NCBI RefSeq assembly: GCF_004135385.1
Contig: NZ_CP035493.1
Span: forward strand, 1,116,001-1,180,000
Length of the DNA stretch: 64,000 nt
Source: Xylanimonas protaetiae
GTDB taxonomy: Bacteria; Actinomycetota; Actinomycetes; Actinomycetales; Cellulomonadaceae
Reading direction: 5' to 3'
Below the pieces are notes generated by a model. That model saw only the letters and a program-made list of their open reading frames with translations. It ran no database searches and had not been told where the DNA came from. Of the stretch, positions 15,869-24,525 are shown piece after piece. The stretch's first letter is position 1. Every line of letters starts with the position of its first letter. The position numbers and the translations under genes are program-made.

Positions 15869-18268
15869 TCAGTGGCCTTGGCCCGGCGGCGTCAGCGGGT
15901 CGATGACGGACGACGCCGACGGGTCTGGCGTGGGCGTGGGCGTCGACGTCGGCGGCGGCGTGTTCCCACCGCTGGTGCCGTTGTCGCTCTTCCCCGTGGA
16001 CACCGTGACCGTGATCGACGACCCCGGCGGCACCTTCTGCCCTTGCGGCTGCACGTCGAGCACGGTGCCCTTCGGCTTGTCGTTCGCGACGGCGTTCGGG
16101 ATCACGCGCAGGCCGAGGCTCTCGAGCTGGTGCTGCACCTCGCTGACCTGGCGTCCGACGAGGTCGCCCGGCACGTCCACGAAGCCGGCCAGCGGGTCGG
16201 CCGGCGGCTGCTCCACGGGCGCCTCCGTGGTGGGCGTCTCCGACGGCGTCTGCGACGGGGAGGGCGACGGACGCGGCGGCGTGTACGGCGGGAACTCCTG
16301 GACGTCGACGCCCTGGAGCGCCACTTCCATGAACTCGTTCCAGGCGCGCGCCGGGAAGGTGCTGCCGGTGATCCCGTTCTTGATCCAGCTCTTGTCGCCG
16401 AACCCGGTGATCGGCTCGACCTTGTGCGTGGCCGGGTCCTCCTGGTGGAGGCCGACGACGGTGACGAGCTGCGGCACGAAGCCCGCGAACCAGGCAGAGT
16501 AGTTGTCGTTCGAGGTACCCGTCTTGCCGGCGACCGGGCGGTCGAGCTTGATCTCCGTCTTGCCCGAGCCCTCCTTGATGACGCGCGTCATCGCGTAGGT
16601 GACGCCCGCGATGTTCTCGGGCGCGAACTCGCGCGTGCGGTCGGTGGGGCCGGTGTAGATGAGCGAGCCGTCCAGGCCCTTGACCTCGCGCACGACGTGC
16701 GGGGTCACGCGGTACCCGCCGCCCGCGAGCGTCGAGTAGGCCGTCGCGAGGTCGCGCGCGCTCACGCTCGCCGACCCGAGCACGTTCGAGGGGACGTCGG
16801 GGATGTCCACGGAGTCGGGGATGCCGAGCTTGTGGGCCGTGTCGACCGTGCGCTGCGGTCCGATCTCGATGTTGAGCGCCGCGTAGACCGAGTTGACGGA
16901 GTTGGCGGTGGCCTTGACGAGGTCGATGGTGCCGTAGTTGATGCCGCCGAAGTTGCGCGGGCCCAGCCCGGTGCCGCGGTCGTCCCAGCCGGGAGTCGGG
17001 ATCCTGTTGTTGCCGTTGAACGTCTCGTTGAGCTTGTGGCCGTCCTCGAGCGCCGCGAGCAGCGTCATGGGCTTGAACGTCGAGCCGCCCTGCGAGGTGC
17101 CCTGCGTGGCGAAGTTGAACTTGCTGTTCGGCAGGGTCCCGAGATAGTCGGCGCCGCCGTACACGGTGCGCAGCTCGCCGTTGGTCGGGTCCATCGACAC
17201 GAGGCTGACGGAGAGCCGGTTCGGGTCGGCCGGGTGGTCCCCCGTGAACGCGGTCTGGGCGATCTCGACGGCCTTGTTCTGCAGGTTCTGGTCGATCGTC
17301 GTGTAGATGCTCAGGCCGCGCGTCTGCAGGCGGTCGTCCTTGAACTGGTCCATCTTGCCGATCTCGGACACGACGAGGTCCCGGATGTAGCCCTTCTGGC
17401 CGCCCAGGGCGTCGGTCTTCTCCGCCCTGGGGTTGAACGCGGGGAACGCCGCCTCCGCGCGCTGGGCGTCGGTGATGTACCCCTGGTCGTGCATGCGGTT
17501 GATGGAGCGCGTCCAGCGCCGCTCGGCCTGCGTGAGGTTCTTGTCCGGGTCCCAGTTGTTGGGCGAGGGGATGATGCCCGCGAGCAGCGCCGCCTGCGAG
17601 GGCGTCAGGTCCTTGGCGTCGACGCCGAAGTAGGCCTGCGCGGCGGCGCCGATGCCGTTGACGTTCCGGCCCCAGTAGATCGTGTTGAGGTAGTCCTCGA
17701 GGATCTCTTCCTTCGGGGTGGTGCGCGTGACCTTGAGCGCGATGATCATCTCGCGGATCTTGCCCGTGTAGCTCGTCGTCGAGTCGAGCTTGGTGCGCTC
17801 CACGTACTGCTGCGTCAGGGTCGAGCCGCCCTGCCGCGCGCCGGTCGTGAGGTTGGTCCACAGGGCGCGCAGCAGGCCGCGGGGGTCGACGCCGGCGTTG
17901 GTCCAGAACGTCGCGTCCTCCGAGGCGACGACGGCGTTGCCGACGTAGTCGGGCAGGTCCGCGTACGTGACGAGGATGCGCTTCTCGTTCTGGATCGTCG
18001 TGATCGGGGTGACGCCGTCGGCGTAGTAGATCGTGGTGATCTGGTCCTTGATGTTGCCCAGGTTGTCGGGGACGTCGGTGGCCGCGTACGCGGCGAAGGC
18101 CGCGCCCGCGCCGAGCGCGAAGAAGCCCAGGACCGTCCCGACGACGATGCGCCAGGACGGGATCCAGCGGTGGATCGGCCCCTTGCCGCGGCGGGGGTAG
18201 TTGAAGAACCGACGAAGACCCTTCGTCGGTCTCGTCGCCGGACGGCGTGCGCTTCCTGAGGTGGCCAC
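15869..18268 (-). CDS. ponA: Class A penicillin-binding protein with PASTA domain (paralogue 2)
   Basis: 799 residues with the same layout as its downstream neighbour: membrane helix (about 41-62), GT51 domain with Glu117 in VVASEDATFW and GGSTLTQQ, transpeptidase with STFKP, SVN and KTGTSN, one PASTA domain (FVDVPGDLVGR), and a Ser/Thr/Pro tail. The two genes lie 207 bp apart and clearly arose by tandem duplication. This copy has TQQ where the other has TMQ. The divergent padR-ino1 operon begins about 300 bp away. PASTA domains bind muropeptides, so activity may respond to cell-wall fragments. Confidence 0.95.
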   Translation of the reverse strand: MATSGSARRPATRPTKGLRRFFNYPRRGKGPIHRWIPSWRIVVGTVLGFFALGAGAAFAAYAATDVPDNLGNIKDQITTIYYADGVTPITTIQNEKRILVTYADLPDYVGNAVVASEDATFWTNAGVDPRGLLRALWTNLTTGARQGGSTLTQQYVERTKLDSTTSYTGKIREMIIALKVTRTTPKEEILEDYLNTIYWGRNVNGIGAAAQAYFGVDAKDLTPSQAALLAGIIPSPNNWDPDKNLTQAERRWTRSINRMHDQGYITDAQRAEAAFPAFNPRAEKTDALGGQKGYIRDLVVSEIGKMDQFKDDRLQTRGLSIYTTIDQNLQNKAVEIAQTAFTGDHPADPNRLSVSLVSMDPTNGELRTVYGGADYLGTLPNSKFNFATQGTSQGGSTFKPMTLLAALEDGHKLNETFNGNNRIPTPGWDDRGTGLGPRNFGGINYGTIDLVKATANSVNSVYAALNIEIGPQRTVDTAHKLGIPDSVDIPDVPSNVLGSASVSARDLATAYSTLAGGGYRVTPHVVREVKGLDGSLIYTGPTDRTREFAPENIAGVTYAMTRVIKEGSGKTEIKLDRPVAGKTGTSNDNYSAWFAGFVPQLVTVVGLHQEDPATHKVEPITGFGDKSWIKNGITGSTFPARAWNEFMEVALQGVDVQEFPPYTPPRPSPSPSQTPSETPTTEAPVEQPPADPLAGFVDVPGDLVGRQVSEVQHQLESLGLRVIPNAVANDKPKGTVLDVQPQGQKVPPGSSITVTVSTGKSDNGTSGGNTPPPTSTPTPTPDPSASSVIDPLTPPGQGH

Positions 18269-18448
18269 GCCTCAGAACCCTAGGGGATCGCCTGTCGCGA
18301 ACTGAGTCATCGGGCGCCCGCTGCGACCCTTCCTCGCGGCGTCTCCCCGCACGGACCCGAGGCGCTCCGCCGAACCTTCACAAACGACAGGCCGTACCGG
18401 ACATTGCGCCAGCGACCTCGGAGGCGTACGGTGCCGTTTCCTACGATG

Positions 18449-18501
18449 TATCGAGTCGATAGGTCTGATCCGATACCGCGCGTCGATACCACTGCACGAT
18501 A
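18449..18501 (+). promoter_or_regulatory. Regularly spaced CGATA array upstream of padR-ino1
   Basis: CGATA occurs at 18457, 18471, 18484 and 18497, that is every 13-14 bp, and a reverse TATCG at 18449 makes TATCGA-GT-CGATA an inverted repeat. The array lies 70-125 bp before the padR start in the divergent region with the second ponA gene. It is a candidate operator for the PadR protein or a global regulator. The remainder of this roughly 300-bp gap shows nothing else. Confidence 0.4.
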
Positions 18502-18572
18502 GTCCGGCGCGACAGGTCGCATCTCACCACACGTCGGCTCCACCCCGTTGCCAGGACGACCGAGGAGGCCTT

Positions 18573-19211
18573 GTGCGCAGTCGCTCGACAGTGCTCGAGA
18601 CCGCCGTCCTCGGCCTCCTCAGCTCCTCGCCGCTGCACGGCTACGAGCTGCGCAAGCGCCTCGCGCTGCTCCTCGGCCCCTTCCGGGCCTTCAGCTACGG
18701 CACGCTCTACCCCGCGCTGCGCTCCCTGCAGGAGCGCGGCCTCATCGCGACGACGGAGCCGTCCCCGGCCGCCGCCGCACCGCGCACCTCGGCTGCCCGC
18801 CGCTCCGCCGGGCGGGAGGCCGTGCCGCCGCTGGCCGGCCGCCGCGGCCGCATCGTCTACGAGCTCACGGCCGAGGGCAAGGAACACCTCCAGACCGTGC
18901 TGTCCTCCAGCGGCCCCGCCGCCTGGGAGGACGAGAACTTCGACGTCCGCTTCGCGCTCTTCGCGCAGACCGACGCCGACACCCGCCTGCGCATCCTGGA
19001 GGGCCGGCGCACCCGGCTCACCGAGAAGCTGGAGGCGGTCAAGGAGTCCGCGGCTCGCACCCGTGAGCGGCTCGACGAGTACACGCTCGAGCTGCAACGA
19101 CACGGGCTCGAGCAGGTCGAGCGCGAGGTGCGCTGGCTGGACGGCCTCATCACCCAAGAAAGGGGCCGCGTGCTGCGCGACCCCCGAGAGAATCAGAAGG
19201 AGCGAGGATGA
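18573..19211 (+). CDS. PadR-family transcriptional regulator
   Basis: 212 residues. The N-terminal winged helix ([43 protein letters not shown]) is the PadR fold. An Ala/Arg/Pro-rich insert of about 28 residues sits in the wing, which is unusual. A C-terminal coiled-coil helix (about 140-200) probably dimerises. GTG start with GAGGAGG upstream. Its stop overlaps the ino1 start (ATGA), the same padR-ino1 pairing found in mycobacteria, so it likely regulates inositol synthesis and its own gene. Confidence 0.92.
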   Translation: MRSRSTVLETAVLGLLSSSPLHGYELRKRLALLLGPFRAFSYGTLYPALRSLQERGLIATTEPSPAAAAPRTSAARRSAGREAVPPLAGRRGRIVYELTAEGKEHLQTVLSSSGPAAWEDENFDVRFALFAQTDADTRLRILEGRRTRLTEKLEAVKESAARTRERLDEYTLELQRHGLEQVEREVRWLDGLITQERGRVLRDPRENQKERG

Positions 19212-20302
19212 CCTCCATCCGCGTCGCCATCGTCGGTGTCGGAAACTGCGCATCGTCCCTGGTCCAGGGCGTGCACTACTACCGCGACGCCGACCCGGCC
19301 GGCAAGGTCCCGGGCCTCATGCACGTGCAGTTCGGCGACTACCACGTGTCGGACCTCGAGTTCGTGGCGGCGTTCGACGTCGACGCGAAGAAGGTCGGCT
19401 TCGACCTCGCCGAGGCCATCTACGCCTCGGAGAACAACACCATCAAGATCGCCGACGTCCCGCCGCTGGGCGTGACCGTCCAGCGCGGCCCGACGAACGA
19501 CGGCCTCGGCCAGTACTACTCGGCCACCATCGAGGAGTCGGACGCCGAGCCGGTCGACGTCGTCCAGGCCCTCAAGGACGCGCGTGTCGACGTGCTGGTC
19601 TCGTACCTGCCCGTGGGCTCGGAGATCGCCGACAAGTTCTACGCCCAGTGCGCGATCGACGCGGGCGTCGCCTTCGTCAACGCCCTGCCCGTCTTCATCG
19701 CGTCCGACCCCGAGTGGGCCGCGAAGTTCGAGGCCGCCGGCGTCCCGATCGTCGGCGACGACATCAAGTCGCAGGTCGGCGCCACGATCACGCACCGCGT
19801 GCTGGCCCGCCTCTTCGAGGACCGCGGCGTCATCCTCGACCGCACGTACCAGCTGAACGTCGGCGGCAACATGGACTTCAAGAACATGCTGCAGCGCGAC
19901 CGCCTCGAGTCCAAGAAGGTCTCGAAGACGCAGGCCGTCACGTCGAACCTCCACGACGGCCCGCTGGCCGGCAAGAAGGACGACCGCAACGTCCACATCG
20001 GCCCGTCGGACTACGTCGCCTGGCTCGACGACCGCAAGTGGGCGTACGTGCGCCTCGAGGGCCGCGCGTTCGGCGAGGTGCCCCTGAACCTGGAGTACAA
20101 GCTCGAGGTGTGGGATTCCCCCAACTCGGCCGGCATCATCATCGACGCCGTCCGCGCCGCGAAGATCGCCAAGGACCGCGGCATCGGCGGCCCGATCCTG
20201 TCGGCGTCGACGTACTTCATGAAGTCGCCGCCCGTCCAGATGGAGGACACCGAGGGCCGCGCGCAGCTCGAGGCCTTCATCAAGGGTGACATCGAGCGCT
20301 GA
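19208..20302 (+). CDS. ino1: Inositol-3-phosphate synthase
   Basis: 364 residues. Converts glucose-6-phosphate to myo-inositol-3-phosphate, the entry to mycothiol and phosphatidylinositol in actinobacteria. The NAD-binding Rossmann motif [16 protein letters not shown] is at residues 6-21. Also present are NALPVFIAS, the active-site region [16 protein letters not shown] and [12 protein letters not shown]. Translationally coupled to padR by a four-base overlap and ends at a strong terminator. Confidence 0.97.
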   Translation: MTSIRVAIVGVGNCASSLVQGVHYYRDADPAGKVPGLMHVQFGDYHVSDLEFVAAFDVDAKKVGFDLAEAIYASENNTIKIADVPPLGVTVQRGPTNDGLGQYYSATIEESDAEPVDVVQALKDARVDVLVSYLPVGSEIADKFYAQCAIDAGVAFVNALPVFIASDPEWAAKFEAAGVPIVGDDIKSQVGATITHRVLARLFEDRGVILDRTYQLNVGGNMDFKNMLQRDRLESKKVSKTQAVTSNLHDGPLAGKKDDRNVHIGPSDYVAWLDDRKWAYVRLEGRAFGEVPLNLEYKLEVWDSPNSAGIIIDAVRAAKIAKDRGIGGPILSASTYFMKSPPVQMEDTEGRAQLEAFIKGDIER

Positions 20303-20322
20303 TCCCGCGCTGATGCGCCATC

Positions 20323-20364
20323 ACGACCGGCGGCCGAGCCTTGGCTCGGCCGCCGGTCGTTTTT
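20323..20364 (+). terminator. Rho-independent terminator of ino1
   Basis: A 16-bp perfect stem (ACGACCGGCGGCCGAG and its complement) with a short loop, followed directly by TTTTT. About 20 bp after the ino1 stop. It also separates ino1 from the following MFS gene. Confidence 0.92.
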
Positions 20365-20380
20365 CTGAGAGGTTCTCCCT

Positions 20381-21715
20381 GTGGGTGTGATCCAGGAGCT
20401 GCGCGAGCTCCTCCGGCTGAGCGGGTACCGCAGGCTCCTGACCGTGCGGCTCGTCTCGCAGGTCGCGGACGGGATGTTCCAGGTGGGCCTCGCGTCGGCG
20501 TGGTTCTTCTCGCCCGACGCCGCCGGGTCGGCCGCGTCGGTCGCCGGGCGGTACGCGCTCATGCTCGCGCCGTTCACGATCGTCGGGCCGTTCGCGGGCG
20601 TGTTCCTGGACCGATGGCGCCGGCGCCAGGTGCTGCTGCTCGGCAACCTCGCCCGGGCGGCGGTCACGCTCGCGATGGCCGGGGTGATGCTCGGCCTGTC
20701 CCCCGACCACTGGGGCGTCCTGGTGCTCGGCCTCGCCGCACTCTCGGTCAACCGGTTCCTGCTCGCCGGGCTGTCCGCGGGCCTGCCCAACGTCGTCGGC
20801 GGGCCGCTGCTGCTGACGGCCAACTCGATCACGCCCACGCTCGGGTCCGGGGCGGCGTTCCTGGGCGGCGGCATCGGGTTCGTCGTCGCGTGGCTCCTGC
20901 CGCCCGGGCGCGGGGCCGACGCGACGGCGCTCGTGTGCGCGGCCGCCGTCATGACGTGCGGGGCGCTGGCCGCGGGGCGCCTGCGCCGCGACCAGCTGGG
21001 CCCCGAGCACCCGCGGTCGGTGCCCTTGCGCGACGACCTCGCCGTCGTCGTGCGCGACCTCGCCGCCGGGGCCCGCTACCTCGCCGCGCGCCGCACGCCC
21101 ATGCAGGCCCTCGCCGTCATGGCGGCGCACCGGTTCCTGTACGGCGTCGTGTTCATCGCGTCGATCCTCATCGCGCGCAACCTGCTCTCCTCCCCCGGCG
21201 ACGCCGCCGGCGGCCTGGCGAACTTCGCCGTGATCCTCGGGCTGACCGCCGTCGGCGGGGCGGGCGCCGTCGTCGTGACGCCCGTGCTGTCCCGGTACAC
21301 CGGGCCGCAGGTGTGGATCGCGCTCATGCTGCTGCTCGCCGCGGCGTCGCAGCTCCTCATGACGACGACGCCGGCGCGCGGCGTCGTGCTCACAGGGGCC
21401 GCGCTGCTGGGGATGGCCGCGCAGGCGGCCAAGATCGCCGTCGACACCATCGTGCAGCGCGACACGGTCGACGACGTCCGCGGGCGGGCGTTCGCGCTGT
21501 ACGACGTCATGTTCAACGCCGCGTTCGTCGGGGCAGCCGTGCTGGCCGCGCTCTTCGTGCCCGACTCCGGGTGGTCGCGGCCGCTCTTCGTCACGCTCGC
21601 CGTGGCCTACGTCCTCGTGGCCGTCGTCCTGTGGACGCAGGGCGCGCGAACGCCCACCGAGGTCACCCGCCCCGTCACCTCCCGCGATCCGGAGATCTCG
21701 CCTACGCTCCCATGA
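20381..21715 (+). CDS. MFS transporter (enterobactin-exporter/macrolide-efflux type)
   Basis: 444 residues, about twelve membrane helices. Motifs include RLVSQVADGMFQVGLAS at the start and the loop 2-3 motif FAGVFLDRWRRRQVL typical of the MFS_3 (EntS/MefA) branch. The GTG start lies 20 bp after the ino1 terminator. Substrate unknown. It borders the polysaccharide locus; the next gene starts 44 bp later, so it may be co-transcribed with it. Confidence 0.85.
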   Translation: MGVIQELRELLRLSGYRRLLTVRLVSQVADGMFQVGLASAWFFSPDAAGSAASVAGRYALMLAPFTIVGPFAGVFLDRWRRRQVLLLGNLARAAVTLAMAGVMLGLSPDHWGVLVLGLAALSVNRFLLAGLSAGLPNVVGGPLLLTANSITPTLGSGAAFLGGGIGFVVAWLLPPGRGADATALVCAAAVMTCGALAAGRLRRDQLGPEHPRSVPLRDDLAVVVRDLAAGARYLAARRTPMQALAVMAAHRFLYGVVFIASILIARNLLSSPGDAAGGLANFAVILGLTAVGGAGAVVVTPVLSRYTGPQVWIALMLLLAAASQLLMTTTPARGVVLTGAALLGMAAQAAKIAVDTIVQRDTVDDVRGRAFALYDVMFNAAFVGAAVLAALFVPDSGWSRPLFVTLAVAYVLVAVVLWTQGARTPTEVTRPVTSRDPEISPTLP

Positions 21716-21759
21716 CAAGCGCCGCCGGGACGGGGCGGTGCCCTGCATCGGGAGATCTC

Positions 21760-22590
21760 ATGGCCCCCCAGGTCGAGGTCGTGCACTGGAACCCCCGACG
21801 ACGACGGCGGCGCACGCTCGCCGAGCGCCTGCTCGGGAGGCACCCCACCACGCCTGTGGACAACTTCGGCGACCTGCTGGGACCGCTCGTCGTCGAGCTG
21901 CTGCGGCGCTCCCGGGGGCTGCCCGCCGACGGCGGGACCGGGCCGGGCCGGCGGCTGCTCGCCGTCGGGTCGATCCTGCACCTGGCGCGCGACGGCGACG
22001 TCGTCTGGGGCAGCGGCGTCAACGGCAAGATCCCGCTCGCCGCGCTGCGGGCCCGGCGCCTCGACGTCCGCGCCGTGCGCGGACCGCGCACGCGCGACGT
22101 GCTCGCCGGCCTGGGGATCGACGCCCCGGCCGTCTACGGCGACCCCGCGCTGCTGCTGCCCCTGGTCGACCCGCGCCTGCGCGCCTGGGCCGCCACGCCC
22201 GTGCACGACCTCACGGTCGTGCCGAACGTCCACGACCTGGCCGCGCTGGCCGACCATCCCGCCGTCGTCGCGCCGACCGCGCCCCTCGACGCCGTGCTGG
22301 AGCGGGTCGCGCGCAGCCGGCTCGTCGTCGGGTCGTCGCTGCACGGCCTCGTCGTCGCCGAGTCACTCGGCATCCCCGCGCGCGCCGTCGTCGCCGGGCA
22401 CGAGCACCCCCTCAAGTACGACGACTACTACCGCGGCACCGGTCGCGACGGGGCCGACGCCGCCGCGACCGTCGAGGAGGCCGTGCGGCGCGGCGGCGCC
22501 CCGCCGCCGCGCTGGGACCCCGAGCCGCTGCTCGCGGCGTTCCCCGCCGACCTGTGGCGCGTCCCCTCGACCGTCCCGGGGGGCCCGTGA
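21760..22590 (+). CDS. Polysaccharide pyruvyl transferase family protein
   Basis: 276 residues. The N-terminal NFGDLLGPLVVELL, the central GSILHLARDGDVVWGSGVNG and the C-terminal SRLVVGSSLHGLVVAESLGIPARAV are hallmarks of the family that transfers ketal pyruvate from PEP to sugars of exopolysaccharides. An upstream ATG (21712) is possible, but the ATG chosen has GGGAG six bases before it. The stop overlaps the next start (GTGA). Pyruvylation would add negative charge to the polymer. Confidence 0.88.
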   Translation: MAPQVEVVHWNPRRRRRRTLAERLLGRHPTTPVDNFGDLLGPLVVELLRRSRGLPADGGTGPGRRLLAVGSILHLARDGDVVWGSGVNGKIPLAALRARRLDVRAVRGPRTRDVLAGLGIDAPAVYGDPALLLPLVDPRLRAWAATPVHDLTVVPNVHDLAALADHPAVVAPTAPLDAVLERVARSRLVVGSSLHGLVVAESLGIPARAVVAGHEHPLKYDDYYRGTGRDGADAAATVEEAVRRGGAPPPRWDPEPLLAAFPADLWRVPSTVPGGP

Positions 22591-23144
22591 ACGGCCTCGA
22601 CGTGCTCCAGGCGCTCCAGCGCGGCCGCGACGCGGCGTTCAGCGTCGTCGCCGCACGCGGGTTCGCGCAGTTCGGCGCCGGGTCCCGCATCCTGCTGCCC
22701 TTCCGCTGGGGCAACGCGCACCGCATCGCGGTGGGGTCGCGCGTGCTCATCGGGGCGGGGTCGTGGCTCATCGTCCCCGCCCCCGGCGACGACGTCGCGC
22801 TCACCCTCGGGGACCGGGTCCGCATGAACCAGACGTCGATCAGCGCCGTCGAGAGCGTCGTGATCGAGGACGGCGTCGCGCTCGCCCGGGGCGTCTACGT
22901 CGCGGACCACGCGCACGGGTTCGACGACCCGCACGCGTTCGTGCGCGACCAGCCGCTCACGCGCGTCGCACCCGTGCGGATCTGCCGCGGGGCGTGGCTC
23001 GGTCAGAACGTCGTCGTGCTGCCCGGCGTGACCATCGGCGCGGGCGCCGTCATCGGGGCCAACAGCGTCGTGCGCTCCGACGTGCCCGCGCGGACCGTCG
23101 CCGTCGGCACGCCCGCCCGCGTGGTGCGGGAGCTCGCGTCGTGA
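22587..23144 (+). CDS. Hexapeptide-repeat acyltransferase (WcaF-like)
   Basis: 185 residues forming a left-handed beta-helix. Imperfect hexads run from IAVGSRVLIGAGS to VVVLPGVTIGAGAVIGANSVV, with the catalytic-type histidines in VADHAHGFDDP. Such enzymes transfer acetyl from acetyl-CoA to sugar hydroxyls. Overlaps both neighbours by four bases (GTGA), so it is tightly coupled to the pyruvyl transferase and the following glycosyltransferase. Confidence 0.88.
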   Translation: MNGLDVLQALQRGRDAAFSVVAARGFAQFGAGSRILLPFRWGNAHRIAVGSRVLIGAGSWLIVPAPGDDVALTLGDRVRMNQTSISAVESVVIEDGVALARGVYVADHAHGFDDPHAFVRDQPLTRVAPVRICRGAWLGQNVVVLPGVTIGAGAVIGANSVVRSDVPARTVAVGTPARVVRELAS

Positions 23145-24273
23145 GCGACGTCGTCTTCACGTTCTCCTACGAGACGTACGACGACGCCGCCCGGCGCGGC
23201 ATGATGCGGCCCCCCGACCGGCTGCTCGCGACGCTGCTGCGCAGCGACCGGGTGCGCCGGCTGCTCGTCGCCAACCCGTGGCGGTCCGCGCCCACGCTCG
23301 CCGCGCGGCGGCTGCTGCGCCGCGACGTCCCCTTCCCCGCCACCGCGCACGCCCGCCTCCACCGGCCCGCGCGGCTCCGGCGCGCGGACCCCGTCGACGT
23401 CGCCGCCCTCGCGGAGCAGTACGTCGCCTACGACCGGTCCGTGCGGCGCGCCGCGCGCGACCACGAACGGCCTGCCGTCCTGACCACCAACCCCCTCGTC
23501 GCGGGCTTCGCCCCCTGCGGTGGGCGGGCCCCGTGACGTACTTCGCGCGCGACGACTGGCTCTCCTCCGCCGCCCGGCGCGCGTACTGGGACGCCTACCG
23601 CGCCGCGTACCGACGGATCTCCGAGGCGGGCGTCGCCGTCGCCGCCGTGAGCGCCGAGCTGCTCGACCGCATCGCCCCGCGCGGCCCCGCCGCCGTGGTG
23701 CCCAACGGCGTCGAGCCCGCCGAGTGGCTCGGCCCGCCGCCGCCCGCGCCCGCCTGGCTCGACGCCGTCCCCCGGCCCCGCGCGATCTACGTCGGCACGC
23801 TCGACGAGCGGCTCGACGTCGCCGGGATCGCCGCGCTCGCGGGTGCGTGCCCCGGGCTGAGCATCGTGCTGCTCGGGCCGCTGCCCGACCCCGCCTACGT
23901 CGCCCCCCTGGGCGCTCTGCCCGGCGTCCACGTGCACGGCGGCGTCGGGCGTGCGGAGCTCGTCGCCGCGCTGCGCGCGTGCGACCTCGCCCTGCTGGCG
24001 CACCGGCGCACCCGGCTCACCGAGGCCATGAGCCCGCTCAAGGTCTACGAGTACCTCGCCGCCGGGCTCCCCGTGCTGGCCACGGACCTGCCGCCCGTGC
24101 GCGGCATCCACCCGCGCGTCACGCTGCTCGACGACGTCGCCGGCTTCGCCGACGCCGCCCCGGCCACGCTGGCCGCCGGACCGCTGGCGGAGGACGACCG
24201 CACGGCCTTCGTCGCGGCGAGCTCCTGGGAGGTCCGCCACCGGACCGTCATGGACCTCCTCCTGCGGTCCTGA
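23141..24273 (+). pseudogene. Glycosyltransferase (GT4-like) split by a single-base frameshift
   Basis: The N-terminal part (VSDVVFTFSYETYDD...) runs from a GTG that overlaps the previous stop and ends prematurely at 23536. The C-terminal part continues in another frame (WAGPVTYFARDDWLSS... to the nucleotide-sugar-binding region MSPLKVYEYLAAGLPVLAT) and stops at 24273. Adding one C to the run of five C at 23511-23515 joins them as FAPLRWAGPVTYFA, giving a normal 377-residue enzyme. Either a real frameshift mutation, a slippage site, or a homopolymer sequencing error. Likely transfers a sugar during polymer assembly. Confidence 0.85.
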
Positions 24274-24525
24274 CCTCCCTGGGAGCCGGGTCGTTGCTCC
24301 CGTTTCGGCGTGATGAACACTGGTTTGGCCGTCAGGTTGGTGCGCCGGAACCCCTTGCGCACCCGGGCAGCCCCGTGTGTGATGGACAACGGGCCGGATC
24401 GTGCGGAGTCCGTGAACGGCCCGGAGCGCACCACGCAAACGTCGACGTCGACCACACGTCCGCCGCGCCTTCGTGGCCGCGGAAGACGCCTGTCCGTCTG
24501 TGCAGGAGCCGACCAAGGGGGCGCG

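Noticed and set aside
15872-18259. 795-codon open frame on the plus strand opposite the second penicillin-binding protein
   Set aside because: It is the antisense shadow of a well-conserved gene in very GC-rich DNA; the product is Arg/Val/Asp-rich without domain motifs. Similar long shadows at 23428-25941, 31595-34297, 35554-38607 and 45640-48663 were rejected for the same reason.
24310-24525. N-terminal extension of the initiating glycosylphosphotransferase
   Set aside because: No ribosome site at 24310 and no family-like sequence; the ATG at 24526 has a good AAGGGGG site.
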